Assembly (NCBI RefSeq): GCF_041262525.1 | Contig: NZ_JBGCCK010000003.1 | Span: 308,598-372,597 of the forward strand | Direction of reading: 5' to 3' | Length of the DNA: 64,000 bases | Source of the DNA: Streptacidiphilus sp041262525 | GTDB lineage: Bacteria; Actinomycetota; Actinomycetes; Streptomycetales; Streptomycetaceae | Shown: positions 1 through 9,357 of the stretch, in pieces | How positions within the stretch are numbered: the stretch's first letter is position 1 | How the letters are laid out: each line of letters begins with the position of its first letter | The notes under the pieces: model-generated | Databases searched by the model: none | Told to the model about the DNA's origin: nothing | Seen by the model: the letters and a program-made list of their open reading frames with translations, nothing else | Position numbers and translations under genes: made by a program

Positions 1-1
1 C

Positions 2-1933
<1,932 letters not shown>

Positions 1934-1940
1934 GGCCGCG

Positions 1941-2585
1941 ATGATGGGCCGGACCCTTTTCATCGACCCGGGACGCTGCATCGGCTGTCAGGCTTGCGTC
2001 TCCGGCTGCCGGGAGTGCGATTCGCACCGCGGCAAGTCGATGATCCACCTCGACTACCCGGACGAGGGCCACAGCGTCGCCTCGCTGCCGACGGTCTGCA
2101 TGCACTGCGAGGACCCGGTCGCGCCCTGCGCCGAGGTCTGCCCGGCGGATGCGATCCTGATCAGCCCGGACGGGGTGGTCCACGAGGCCGACCCGACCCG
2201 CTGCATCGGCTGCTCGAACTGCGTCAACGCCTGCCCCTTCGGCGTCCCCAAGATCGACCTGGAGGCGAAGCTCCAGCTCAAGTGCAATCTCTGCTACGAC
2301 CGCACCGAGCTGGGCCTGGCCCCGATGTGCGCGACGGTCTGTCCGACGGGCGCGCTCTTCTACGGAACCCTGGAGGAGCTCCAGGCCGAGCGGCCCGGCG
2401 TCTCCGTGTCCAGCTGGTTCGAGTTCGGCGACACCAGCATCAGCACCGGCGTCGGCATGATCGTCCCCTGGGACCGCGGCGAGCGCCCGGTCCCCGGCGG
2501 CCTGCCGCTGGTGGCGATCAACGGACGCGACGTCGGCGGCAGCAGCGCCGCCAGCGGCGGCCTCCCCGGCGGAGGTGCGGCGTGA
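1941..2585 (+). CDS. Four-cluster [4Fe-4S] ferredoxin subunit (DmsB/NrfC type)
   Basis: A 214-residue electron-transfer subunit with four Cys-rich motifs: CIGCQACVSGC near residue 13, CMHCEDPVAPCAEVCP, CIGCSNCVNACP and CNLCYD...CATVCP. This spacing is that of the DmsB/NrfC/FdhB iron-sulfur subunits, which bind four [4Fe-4S] clusters and wire molybdopterin enzymes to a redox partner. The gene starts 7 bases after the catalytic subunit stops, with GAAGGGAG upstream as ribosome binding site. A second ATG follows immediately. Its stop overlaps the GTG start of the Rieske gene, which indicates translational coupling. There is no signal peptide, so this subunit and the catalytic subunit are probably cytoplasmic. 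Confidence 0.85.
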   Translation: MMGRTLFIDPGRCIGCQACVSGCRECDSHRGKSMIHLDYPDEGHSVASLPTVCMHCEDPVAPCAEVCPADAILISPDGVVHEADPTRCIGCSNCVNACPFGVPKIDLEAKLQLKCNLCYDRTELGLAPMCATVCPTGALFYGTLEELQAERPGVSVSSWFEFGDTSISTGVGMIVPWDRGERPVPGGLPLVAINGRDVGGSSAASGGLPGGGAA

Positions 2586-3229
2586 CCGACCGGCAAGGGA
2601 CGGGTCCGCAAGGGACGGGCCCTCAAGAGACGGGCCCGCAGGGGGCCGAGGAGCAGGACCGGCTCCGGGACCGGCTCAGCGCCGACTCGCTGACCAGTCG
2701 TCGGGACTACCTGCGCGTCATGGCCACCGTGTCCGGAGGCCTGGCCGTGGGCTCCGTCGCCGTCGCCGCCGGGGTGCTGCCCCGGCACGGCGACGCGAAG
2801 GCGGCGGAGGTGGTCCCGCTCCGGGTCGCCGACGACCTGCCCAAGGGTCGGGCGGTGACCTTCAACTACCCGACCGAGCACGACCGGGCCATCGCCATCC
2901 GGCTCCAGGACGGCACGCTGGTGGGCTACTCCACCGTCTGCACCCACCTCGCCTGCGGAGTGCTGTGGCGGGAGGAGCGGGGAGACGAGGGGCAGCTGTA
3001 CTGCCCCTGCCACGAGGGTGCCTTCGAGCCGCGCAACGGCGCGGTGGTACAGGGTCCGCCACCGAGGGGCCTGCCCAAGGTGCTGATGCTGGAGCAGGTC
3101 GACGGCTCCGTCTGGGCCGTGGGCACCGCCTACTCCGACGAGAGCCCCGTGCATGCGGCCTGCCGTCAGCTGAACGCCAAGGACGCGAAGCTCGGGCAGG
3201 TCGCCTGCCCCAAGACGGTGAGGGACTGA
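2582..3229 (+). CDS. Rieske [2Fe-2S] protein with Tat signal
   Basis: A 215-residue protein starting at GTG in a GTGA overlap with the ferredoxin gene. Residues 6-20 are a short repeat (GTGPQ, GTGPQ, ETGPQ). Residues 39-65 form a twin-arginine signal/anchor (SRRDYLR then a hydrophobic stretch). The Rieske cluster motifs are CTHLAC (Cys120, His122) and CPCHEG (Cys141, His144), with Cys125/Cys143 placed for the usual disulfide. Tat export suggests the folded cluster domain faces outside while anchored in the membrane. In this operon it may take electrons from the quinol/cytochrome chain or feed the Mo enzyme, but the direction is inferred. QcrA-type Rieske subunits of the bc complex are normally longer with several membrane helices, so this is a dedicated accessory Rieske protein. 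Confidence 0.85.
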   Translation: MTDRQGTGPQGTGPQETGPQGAEEQDRLRDRLSADSLTSRRDYLRVMATVSGGLAVGSVAVAAGVLPRHGDAKAAEVVPLRVADDLPKGRAVTFNYPTEHDRAIAIRLQDGTLVGYSTVCTHLACGVLWREERGDEGQLYCPCHEGAFEPRNGAVVQGPPPRGLPKVLMLEQVDGSVWAVGTAYSDESPVHAACRQLNAKDAKLGQVACPKTVRD

Positions 3230-3235
3230 CCCGAA

Positions 3236-3634
3236 ATGCCGCATCCCGCCGACCAGCCCCAGCCCGAAGAAGCCCTCGCCACCGGCGCGGTGGACTGGAG
3301 CGCCCCGGGCAGTGCCCAGCCCCGGCTCAACCGGCCGGTGGCGGAGCGCTACCCGCAGATCCGGCCGACCAGCGGCCACGCGGACTCCCGTATCCGGCAC
3401 AGCGGTCCCGGCCCGGGGGCGGGGACCGACCACGATCCCGAGCGCTCGGCGATGCTGAGCGGCCGGCTGATCGTGGTGCTGAGCATCGTCGTGGGCCAGC
3501 TCTGGGCCCTCGGCGTCGGTGTCGACGCCTGGATGCAGGGCCACACCTCGATCGCCTGGTGGTGCGCCGGATTCGAGGTCTTGTCCTTCCTGATCGCCCT
3601 GGCCGCCTGGCGGTTCGGGCCGACCGACCACTGA
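3236..3634 (+). CDS. Small two-helix membrane protein of the nitrate operon
   Basis: A 132-residue protein of no family I recognise. The first ~75 residues are hydrophilic and Pro-rich (NRPVAERYPQIRPTSGHADSR). They are followed by two hydrophobic segments, roughly residues 78-98 and 103-125, each with Trp residues. It starts 6 bases after the Rieske stop and precedes narK, so it is co-transcribed with the redox genes. A plausible role is membrane anchor or quinol-side docking partner for the Rieske and ferredoxin subunits, which is inference from position only. Its 3' end runs into a threefold 14-bp tandem repeat that begins inside the last codons. Confidence 0.7.
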   Translation: MPHPADQPQPEEALATGAVDWSAPGSAQPRLNRPVAERYPQIRPTSGHADSRIRHSGPGPGAGTDHDPERSAMLSGRLIVVLSIVVGQLWALGVGVDAWMQGHTSIAWWCAGFEVLSFLIALAAWRFGPTDH

Positions 3635-3665
3635 GCGCCGACCACTGAGCACCGACCACTGAACC
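3624..3665 (+). repeat. 14-bp tandem repeat, three copies, spanning a stop codon
   Basis: The unit CCGACCACTGAGCG is repeated three times in direct tandem (3624-3637, 3638-3651, 3652-3665; the last copy has diverged at its 3' end). The first copy contains the stop codon of the small membrane protein, so each copy carries a TGA. It looks like a replication-slippage duplication. Confidence 0.85.
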
Positions 3666-3681
3666 GGGAGCGGGATTCGCG

Positions 3682-5079
3682 ATGACGGTGACCACTTCTC
3701 GCCGGAAGGACAGCTACCGCCCTGGCTCGACCATCGGCGAGTGGCATCCGGAGGACCCGGCGTTCTGGCAGTCCACCGGTTCGAAGGTGGCCGCCCGCAA
3801 TCTGTGGGTCTCGGTGCCGGCGCTGATGCTGGCCTTCGTGGTCTGGCAGGTCTGGTCGGTGACGGTGGTTCAGCTGAGCAAGGTGGGTTTCACCTTCTCC
3901 GAGTCGCAGAAGTTCTGGCTGACCGCGATCCCCGGGCTGACCGGCGGGATCGGGCGCCTCTTCTACACCTTCATCGGGCCGGTCGCGGGGGAGCGCCGCT
4001 GGACCGCGTTCAGCACGATCATCCTGGTCGGGCCGCTGCTCTGGCTGGGCTTCGCGGTGCAGCACCCTTCGACGCCGTACTGGGTGATGGCCGTGATCGC
4101 CGCGCTGTGCGGGATCGGCGGCGCCAACTTCTCGTCCTCGATGGCGAACATCGGCTTCTTCTATCCGAAGCAGATGAAGGGCAACGCGAACGGCATCAAC
4201 GGCGGCCTCGGCAATCTGGGCGTCAGCGTCGTGCAGCTGCTCGCACCGCTGGTCATCACCGCGGGCATCCTCGGCGCCCCGGCCGGCGGCCCGCAGCACA
4301 AGAAGGCTGGGGGCGATGTGTGGCTGCAGAACAGCGCCTTCCTGTGGATCCCACTCCTGGTGATCATGGCGCTGTTGGCCTGGTTCCTGATGAACGACCT
4401 CAAGGTCGCGGCCGCCCCCTTCAGCCAGCAGAAGATCATCTTCCGGCGTAAGCACAACTGGCTGATGACGGTGCTCTATGTCGGCACCTTCGGATCGTTC
4501 ATCGGCTTCGCCTCGGCCCTGCCGAACCTGATCAACAACACCTTCACCAGCTATTCGGCCACCACCTACGCCTGGGTCGGCCCGTTCCTCGGTGCCATGT
4601 TCCGTTGGGCGGGTGGCTGGATCTCCGACAAGGTCGGCGGCGCGCGCTGCACGATCATCTCGTTCATCGGCATGGCCGCTTCGCTGATCGTGGTGATCAA
4701 CGCGGTGCCCTCGGGAGGGGACAAAGGCAACTTCTGGACCTTCTACATCGGGTTTCTATGCGCCTTTATCTTCTCGGGCATCGGCAACGGGTCGACGTTC
4801 CGGCAGATCCCGGTGATCTTCCTCAATCAGCACCGGGCGGCCGCTGCGGGTCGGGGCGAGGCCGCGTTGGCGGAGGCGCAGCACCAGGCCGAGATGGAGT
4901 CGGGGGCGGTGATCGGCTTCAGTGCCGCCATTGCGGCCTTCGGGTTCTTCTTCATCCCGGCGATGTTCGCGAGCTTCGCCGTCACGGCCTCGCTGTGGGT
5001 GTTCGTCGGGTACTACGCCCTCTGTCTGGGCGTGTGCTGGTGGTTCTACGCCCGCCCCGGTGCGGAGGCTCCCAGCTGA
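3682..5079 (+). CDS. narK: NarK-type nitrate/nitrite transporter (MFS)
   Basis: A 465-residue major facilitator with about 12 membrane helices. It has the family features of NarK/NasA transporters: an N-terminal WHPEDPAFW segment, the glycine-rich nitrate-signature helix GIGGANFSSSMANIGFFYP, GNANGINGGLGNLGVS, and a second signature region near FSGIGNGSTFRQIP. It moves nitrate in and/or nitrite out across the cytoplasmic membrane. It is the last gene of the redox operon, 47 bases behind the small membrane protein with GGGAGCGGGA upstream of ATG. Its presence is the main reason to call the molybdoenzyme a nitrate reductase. An insertion around residues 195-210 (GGPQHKKAGGDVW) is common in actinobacterial members. 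Confidence 0.93.
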   Translation: MTVTTSRRKDSYRPGSTIGEWHPEDPAFWQSTGSKVAARNLWVSVPALMLAFVVWQVWSVTVVQLSKVGFTFSESQKFWLTAIPGLTGGIGRLFYTFIGPVAGERRWTAFSTIILVGPLLWLGFAVQHPSTPYWVMAVIAALCGIGGANFSSSMANIGFFYPKQMKGNANGINGGLGNLGVSVVQLLAPLVITAGILGAPAGGPQHKKAGGDVWLQNSAFLWIPLLVIMALLAWFLMNDLKVAAAPFSQQKIIFRRKHNWLMTVLYVGTFGSFIGFASALPNLINNTFTSYSATTYAWVGPFLGAMFRWAGGWISDKVGGARCTIISFIGMAASLIVVINAVPSGGDKGNFWTFYIGFLCAFIFSGIGNGSTFRQIPVIFLNQHRAAAAGRGEAALAEAQHQAEMESGAVIGFSAAIAAFGFFFIPAMFASFAVTASLWVFVGYYALCLGVCWWFYARPGAEAPS

Positions 5080-5102
5080 GCTGGCTGGCCTACCCTGGAG
5101 TG

Positions 5103-5270
5103 GTGAGTGGTAGCGAGAAGAAGAAGATCGTCTTCGACGACCCGATGAGTGGCCGCAGCCAGGACGACACGGATGCCGGCTGGGGCGACGAGCGGACCGG
5201 GCGCGGCGAGGGCTCGCGGGACAAGGACTGGTACCTGCGCGAGACCCCACCGCACCATGGGGAGAAGTAA
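5103..5270 (+). CDS. Small conserved hydrophilic protein
   Basis: A 55-residue charged protein starting MSGSEKKKIVFDDPMSG and ending RDKDWYLRETPPHHGEK. GTG codons at 5100 and 5103 are both possible starts. The composition and the position next to mscL match a small conserved hypothetical seen beside mscL in Streptomyces, as I remember it. It has no membrane segment or metal motif. It lies 23 bases downstream of narK and convergent to mscL, so it could be read from the narK transcript. Function unknown. Confidence 0.65.
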   Translation: MSGSEKKKIVFDDPMSGRSQDDTDAGWGDERTGRGEGSRDKDWYLRETPPHHGEK

Positions 5271-5294
5271 CGGGGGTCAGTGCCGGCGCGGGCC

Positions 5295-5726
5295 TCAGCC
5301 GCGCTGGGCGACGAGCAGATCGCGGATCTCGCTGAGGATGACCACCTCGTTGACCTCCGCCTCCTTGATGACCTCGACGGCCTCGTCCTTCTTGGACATG
5401 TAGCGCTTCATGAGGTGGTTCACCGGCAGCACGATCAGGAAGTAGACGACGGCTGCGGTGATGACGAAGCTGAGGACCGCGCCGAGTACGGTGCCCCACT
5501 GGATCAGGATGCCGTCGACCTTCCCCGTGGCCTTGTCCAGCTGGCAGGTGCCCTTCAGGCAGGACGTGTAGGCGTTGAGGTCCTGGGTGCCGAAGGCGCC
5601 GACAACCGGGTTGATGATCCCGTCGACGATCGAGTTGATGACCTTGGTGAACGCGGCGCCGATGACGACCGCGACTGCGAGATCCACGACGTTGCCGCGG
5701 AGCAGGAATGCCTTGAAGCCTTTCAT
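5295..5726 (-). CDS. mscL: Large-conductance mechanosensitive channel MscL
   Basis: A 143-residue channel protein. The N-terminal amphipathic helix and TM1 read MKGFKAFLLRGNVVDLAVAV, with IGAAFTKVINSIVDGIINPVVG as pore-lining continuation. TM2 is near residues 80-105, followed by a charged C-terminal helix rich in Glu/Lys. MscL opens on membrane tension to release solutes during hypo-osmotic shock. The ATG at 5726 was chosen over a TTG two codons upstream because MKGF is the canonical start. The periplasmic loop contains two Cys (SCLKGTC), which is unusual for the family and might form a disulfide. Confidence 0.93.
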   Translation of the reverse strand: MKGFKAFLLRGNVVDLAVAVVIGAAFTKVINSIVDGIINPVVGAFGTQDLNAYTSCLKGTCQLDKATGKVDGILIQWGTVLGAVLSFVITAAVVYFLIVLPVNHLMKRYMSKKDEAVEVIKEAEVNEVVILSEIRDLLVAQRG

Positions 5727-5775
5727 GGTCAACGGAAGTTACGGCAGAAGCCCGGGGCTCGGGGCACGCGGAAAT

Positions 5776-6054
5776 TCACCCGTGCGGGGGTGTCGTGGCC
5801 GGGGGCACCGGCGCGACCTGAGCAAACGTCCCCGCTTCGGTATGGGGGCGTGCGCCCGCAGCCGCTCCCTTTTCACTCGAACCGGGGATCTGCCGGAGTG
5901 ACCCGACGGCCAGCGTCGTCGCCGCGACGATCAATCCGGCCGCGATCGGCCCGGGACGGCGCCGCACCGGCGTCGGTAGCCGATGTCGGCCGCCGCCCGC
6001 GCGGATGGGAGGGAAGGCGGCGATGCAGTACGTGGGCGGGATGGAGAGGGACAC
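5776..6054 (-). CDS. Short membrane protein, possible truncated SAF/CpaB-like protein
   Basis: A 92-residue product with Arg-rich N-terminus (RAGGGRHRLPTPVRRRPG), one hydrophobic helix (IAAGLIVAATTLAVGSL) and a Pro/Ala-rich tail. The GTG start at 6054 is supported by GGAGG six bases upstream; longer in-frame starts lack such a site. In related genomes the slot between mscL and the MTA phosphorylase often holds a SAF-domain (CpaB/RcpC-like) protein with a similar Arg-rich leader and helix. Here the frame stops before any SAF domain, so this may be a truncated remnant. Coding status is uncertain. Confidence 0.45.
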   Translation of the reverse strand: MSLSIPPTYCIAAFPPIRAGGGRHRLPTPVRRRPGPIAAGLIVAATTLAVGSLRQIPGSSEKGAAAGARPHTEAGTFAQVAPVPPATTPPHG

Positions 6055-6179
6055 CGGATACCTCCAGGACGGGATCGGGCCGGGACGGGACTGGGCGGAG
6101 CGGGCGGGGCGTCGGCGGTGATTCGCCGTGGCCCAACCCTGCTCCCACGTCACGACGCGATCCAGCGGCGTCCCCACAA

Positions 6180-6208
6180 CCTGTGGAAAACCCGGCCCTG
6201 TGGAAAAC
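6180..6208 (-). repeat. Direct repeat of CTGTGGAAAAC, DnaA-box-like
   Basis: CTGTGGAAAACC occurs twice, 17 bases apart (from 6181 and 6198). On the minus strand each contains TTTTCCACA, which fits the relaxed DnaA-box pattern TTWTNCACA. The sites lie between the MTA phosphorylase stop and the short membrane gene. No replication origin context is visible, so function is unknown. Confidence 0.5.
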
Positions 6209-6279
6209 CTCGCCACCCGATCGGGTGAGGGGCCGCACCGAGAGAAGGTCCCAGGCCCCTGCTTGCGCCGGGGTGGCTC

Positions 6280-7134
6280 CTACTCCGACTCCAGGCCGGT
6301 CTCCAGGCCGTCCAGCGCGTGTGCGCAGATGCAGTCCCGGTCCTCGGTGGTCGGCAGCGCCGCCACCGTCTGGGCCAGCACGCCGCGCAGCCGGTCGATG
6401 TTGCGGCCGAACTCGGCCAGCACCTCCGCGTGGGTCACGCCCTGGCCCGTCTCCACGCCCGCGTCCAGGTCGGTGACCAGCGTCAGCGAGGTGTAGCAGA
6501 GGGCCAGCTCGCGGGCGAGCACGGCCTCCGGGTGGCCCGTCATGCCCACCACCGACCAGCCCTGCGAGCTGTACCAGCGCGACTCGGCGCGGGTGGAGAA
6601 GCGCGGGCCCTCGATCACCACGAGCGTGCCGCCGTCCACTGGCGGCCAGCCTGCCTCGTGCGCACCCTTCACCGCGACCGACCGCCCGCGCGGGCAGTAG
6701 GGGTCGGCGGCGGAGACATGGACGACCTCGGGGACGCGGCCGTCGGCACGTGTCAGACCGTCGTAGTAAGTCTGGATGCGTCCGGAGGTGCGGTCCACGA
6801 ACTGGTCGGGGACGAGGAGCGTGCCGGGGCCGAACTGGGGGCGCAGCCCGCCCGTCGCGCAGGGGCCGAGCACCTGGCGGACGCCGAGCGCGCGCAGGGC
6901 CCACAGGTTGGCCCGGTAGTTGATCGCGTGCGGGGGGATCCGGTGCGCCCTCCCGTGCCGCGGCAGAAACGCCACGCGGCGCCCCGCGAACTCGCCCACG
7001 AGGAGCGAGTCGCTGGGAGCGCCGTACGGGGTGTCGACGACGACCTCGTCCAGGTCGTCCACGAGCGCGTAGAGCCCCGTGCCGCCGATGATGCCGATCT
7101 CGGCCCTGCCCGCTGCAGCTGACTGGTCTGTCAT
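6280..7134 (-). CDS. mtnP: S-methyl-5'-thioadenosine phosphorylase
   Basis: A 284-residue member of the PNP/MTAP family. Motifs: IGIIGGTGLYAL (phosphate loop), LPRHGRAHRIPPHAINYRAN, and VIEGPRFSTRAESRWY...GMTGHPEAVLARELALCY, the hallmark purine and ribose binding region. It splits 5'-methylthioadenosine with phosphate into adenine and methylthioribose-1-phosphate for methionine salvage; some actinobacterial members prefer other 6-aminopurine or hypoxanthine nucleosides. It lies 28 bases downstream of the FmdB-type gene on the same strand. It is nearest the family in length and motifs, so the assignment is firm at family level, less so for substrate. Confidence 0.9.
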   Translation of the reverse strand: MTDQSAAAGRAEIGIIGGTGLYALVDDLDEVVVDTPYGAPSDSLLVGEFAGRRVAFLPRHGRAHRIPPHAINYRANLWALRALGVRQVLGPCATGGLRPQFGPGTLLVPDQFVDRTSGRIQTYYDGLTRADGRVPEVVHVSAADPYCPRGRSVAVKGAHEAGWPPVDGGTLVVIEGPRFSTRAESRWYSSQGWSVVGMTGHPEAVLARELALCYTSLTLVTDLDAGVETGQGVTHAEVLAEFGRNIDRLRGVLAQTVAALPTTEDRDCICAHALDGLETGLESE

Positions 7135-7162
7135 GCGCCGCAGCGTAGCCGCGCGGGTCGGC

Positions 7163-7480
7163 TCAGGCGGCGGAACCGGCCGAGCCGGACGAGGAGGAAC
7201 TGGAAGAACTCGACGAAGACGTCGAGGAGGACGTCGACGAAGAGGAGCCGGACGACGCGGCCGGAGCGCTCGCCGACGAGGACGAGACGCTGCTGCTGGA
7301 CGACGAGCGGCTGTCCGTCCGGTAGAAGCCGGATCCCTTGAAGACCACGCCCACCGCGGAGAAGATCTTGCGCAGCTTGCCGCCGCACTCGGGGCACTCG
7401 GTCAGCGCGGCGTCGCTGAACTTCTGCACGGCTTCGAGGCCGCTGCCGCACTGGGTGCACTGGTACTGGTACGTCGGCAC
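7163..7480 (-). CDS. FmdB-family zinc ribbon protein with poly-Ser tail
   Basis: A 105-residue protein starting at GTG with AGGAGG just upstream. The first ~55 residues are a FmdB regulatory zinc ribbon (PTYQYQCTQCGSGLEAVQKF...CPECGGKLRKIFS), two CxxC pairs binding one zinc. After GVVFKGSGFYRTD the chain turns into a roughly 50-residue tail of almost only Ser, Ala and Gly. FmdB-like proteins are small putative regulators of unknown target. It sits between the MTA phosphorylase and the antiporter, all leftward. The low-complexity tail is probably disordered. Confidence 0.85.
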   Translation of the reverse strand: MPTYQYQCTQCGSGLEAVQKFSDAALTECPECGGKLRKIFSAVGVVFKGSGFYRTDSRSSSSSSVSSSSASAPAASSGSSSSTSSSTSSSSSSSSSSSGSAGSAA

Positions 7481-7611
7481 TGGTTTTCCTCCTGGCACTC
7501 TAAGGCTATGAGTGCTAACGATCCTCAATGATGCGGTATTCCGGGTCGATAAGTCCACTGATCGTGATGTGAGCCTCAGTACCCAGGCAGCGCTCGCCCC
7601 CACGTTCCGGC

Positions 7612-9111
7612 TCAGTACTCGCCGCGGGTGCCGCTGAGCCAGCCCGCCAGCTTGCCGCCCCGGTCGACCGCGCGCAAGCGGCGTTCGGTCCGGTCGCGCA
7701 CCGCATCGGTGGTGACCACGAGCAGGTCGTCCGCGTGCCGCAGCACCGTTGCCGGGCCCGGCACGAAGCTCGTCCCCTCGCGGACGACCAGGGTCACCGC
7801 CGCGCCCTTGGGCAGGCGCAGCTCGCTCACCTCGACGCCGGCGAGGCGTGACTCCGGGCCGATCGAGACCGAGAGCAGGTGCCCGTGCAGCCGCTCCAGC
7901 GGAGCGGACTCGACCTCCAGGTCGTCGGCGTGCGCGGAGTCCGAGATCCGCAGGCGCTTCGCGACCCAGGGCAGGGTCGGGCCCTGGATCAAGGTGAAGA
8001 CGACGACGAGCAGGAAGACCGTGTTGAAGAGCTGGTCCGCGCCCGGCACGGCGTGCACCACCGGGATGGTGGCCAGCACGATCGGCACGGCGCCGCGCAG
8101 GCCGGCCCAGCTCAGCAGCGCCTGCTCGCGCCAGCGCACCCGGAACGGCGTCAGGGTCAGCAGCACCGAGGCTGGGCGGGCGACCAGCACCAGCACCAGC
8201 CCGACGACCAGCGCCGGCACCACCGAGTCCGCCATCGTGTGCGGGTTCACCAGCAGGCCGAGCATGACGAACATGCTGATCTGCGCGATCCAGGCCAGGC
8301 CCTCGGCGAAGCCGCGGGTCGCCGGGCCGTGCGGCAACCGCGCGTTGCCCAGCACCAGCGCGCAGATGTAGACGGCCAGAAAGCCGGAGCCGTGCAGCAG
8401 CGCGCCGCCCGCGTAGGCGAGCAGCGTCAGTGCGACGACGGCGATCGGGTAGAGGCCGGAGGAGGGGAGCGCGACGTGGCGCAGCGTCAGCGCGCCGAGC
8501 CGGCCGACGGCCACACCCACCGCGAGCCCGATCGCCAGCTCCACCACCACCGTCCCGGCCAGCACCCACCAGGAGCTGATCGGCCCCGAGGTCGCGAAGG
8601 CGACGACCAGGATGACCACGGGCGCGTCGTTGAAGCCGGACTCCGCCTCCAGCAGCCCGCTCAGCCGCGCCGGCAGGGGCACGCGGCGCAGCACGGAGAA
8701 GACCGCCGCCGCGTCCGTGGACGAGACGATCGCGCCGAGCAGCAGGGCGATCCGCCAGCTCACCCCCGTCAGCAGGTGCGCGCCGACGGCCACGACACCG
8801 ACGCTGATCGCGGTGCCGAAGGTGGCCAGCACCGCGGCGGCCGGGACGGAGGGTCTGATGTCGTGCCAGCGGGTGCCGAGACCGCCCTCCGCGAGGATCA
8901 CCACCAGCGCGGCATAGCCGAGCACCTGCGTGAGCATGGCGTTGTCGAAGGTGATGCCGGCGATGCCGTCATGCCCGAGCAGCACCCCGATGCCCAGGTA
9001 CAACAGCAGGCTGGGGAGCCCGCTGCGGGAGGAGAGCCGGACCGCCGCGACGGCCACCAGCAACACCAGGGAGAACAGCAGGAGGAGCAGGTCGAGCCGG
9101 TGGACGGACAC
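7612..9111 (-). CDS. Potassium/proton (CPA1/NhaP2-type) antiporter with TrkA-C domain
   Basis: A 499-residue membrane protein. About 12 hydrophobic helices cover residues 1-390, with the CPA1 motif FNDAPVVILV (the two acidic/Asn transport residues) near residue 160. A cytoplasmic TrkA-C (RCK-C) domain follows (SIGPESRLAGVEVSELRLPKG... LLVVTTDAV), the arrangement of NhaP2/CvrA K+/H+ antiporters, which export K+ or Na+ in exchange for protons. Start GTG at 9111. It faces a divergent penicillin acylase gene across 246 bases. Confidence 0.88.
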   Translation of the reverse strand: MSVHRLDLLLLLFSLVLLVAVAAVRLSSRSGLPSLLLYLGIGVLLGHDGIAGITFDNAMLTQVLGYAALVVILAEGGLGTRWHDIRPSVPAAAVLATFGTAISVGVVAVGAHLLTGVSWRIALLLGAIVSSTDAAAVFSVLRRVPLPARLSGLLEAESGFNDAPVVILVVAFATSGPISSWWVLAGTVVVELAIGLAVGVAVGRLGALTLRHVALPSSGLYPIAVVALTLLAYAGGALLHGSGFLAVYICALVLGNARLPHGPATRGFAEGLAWIAQISMFVMLGLLVNPHTMADSVVPALVVGLVLVLVARPASVLLTLTPFRVRWREQALLSWAGLRGAVPIVLATIPVVHAVPGADQLFNTVFLLVVVFTLIQGPTLPWVAKRLRISDSAHADDLEVESAPLERLHGHLLSVSIGPESRLAGVEVSELRLPKGAAVTLVVREGTSFVPGPATVLRHADDLLVVTTDAVRDRTERRLRAVDRGGKLAGWLSGTRGEY

Positions 9112-9357
9112 GCAGGGGCACCTCGCACAGCAGAATCGTTGCTTCCACTTCTCTGGGGCAAGATTTTACCGTTGTGGCGGGTGCGCACTCGCGTTCGTCC
9201 ACAGGCTGGGCACGCTGCACCGGTGACCCCTGGTCATCGGCCGGGCACCGACGACGCCTCGGCCGCGCGCAACCGCTTCCGCTTCGGGTGTTAGCGTCAG
9301 CACCGCCGCTTAGCGCGGTACGTCGCGGTACAGTCACTGCCCCTCACAAGGACCCTG

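Noticed and set aside
7879..9294. Plus-strand frame of 471 codons opposite the antiporter
   Set aside because: Gln/Asp/Arg-rich composition typical of a high-GC antisense frame; the minus strand has all antiporter motifs.
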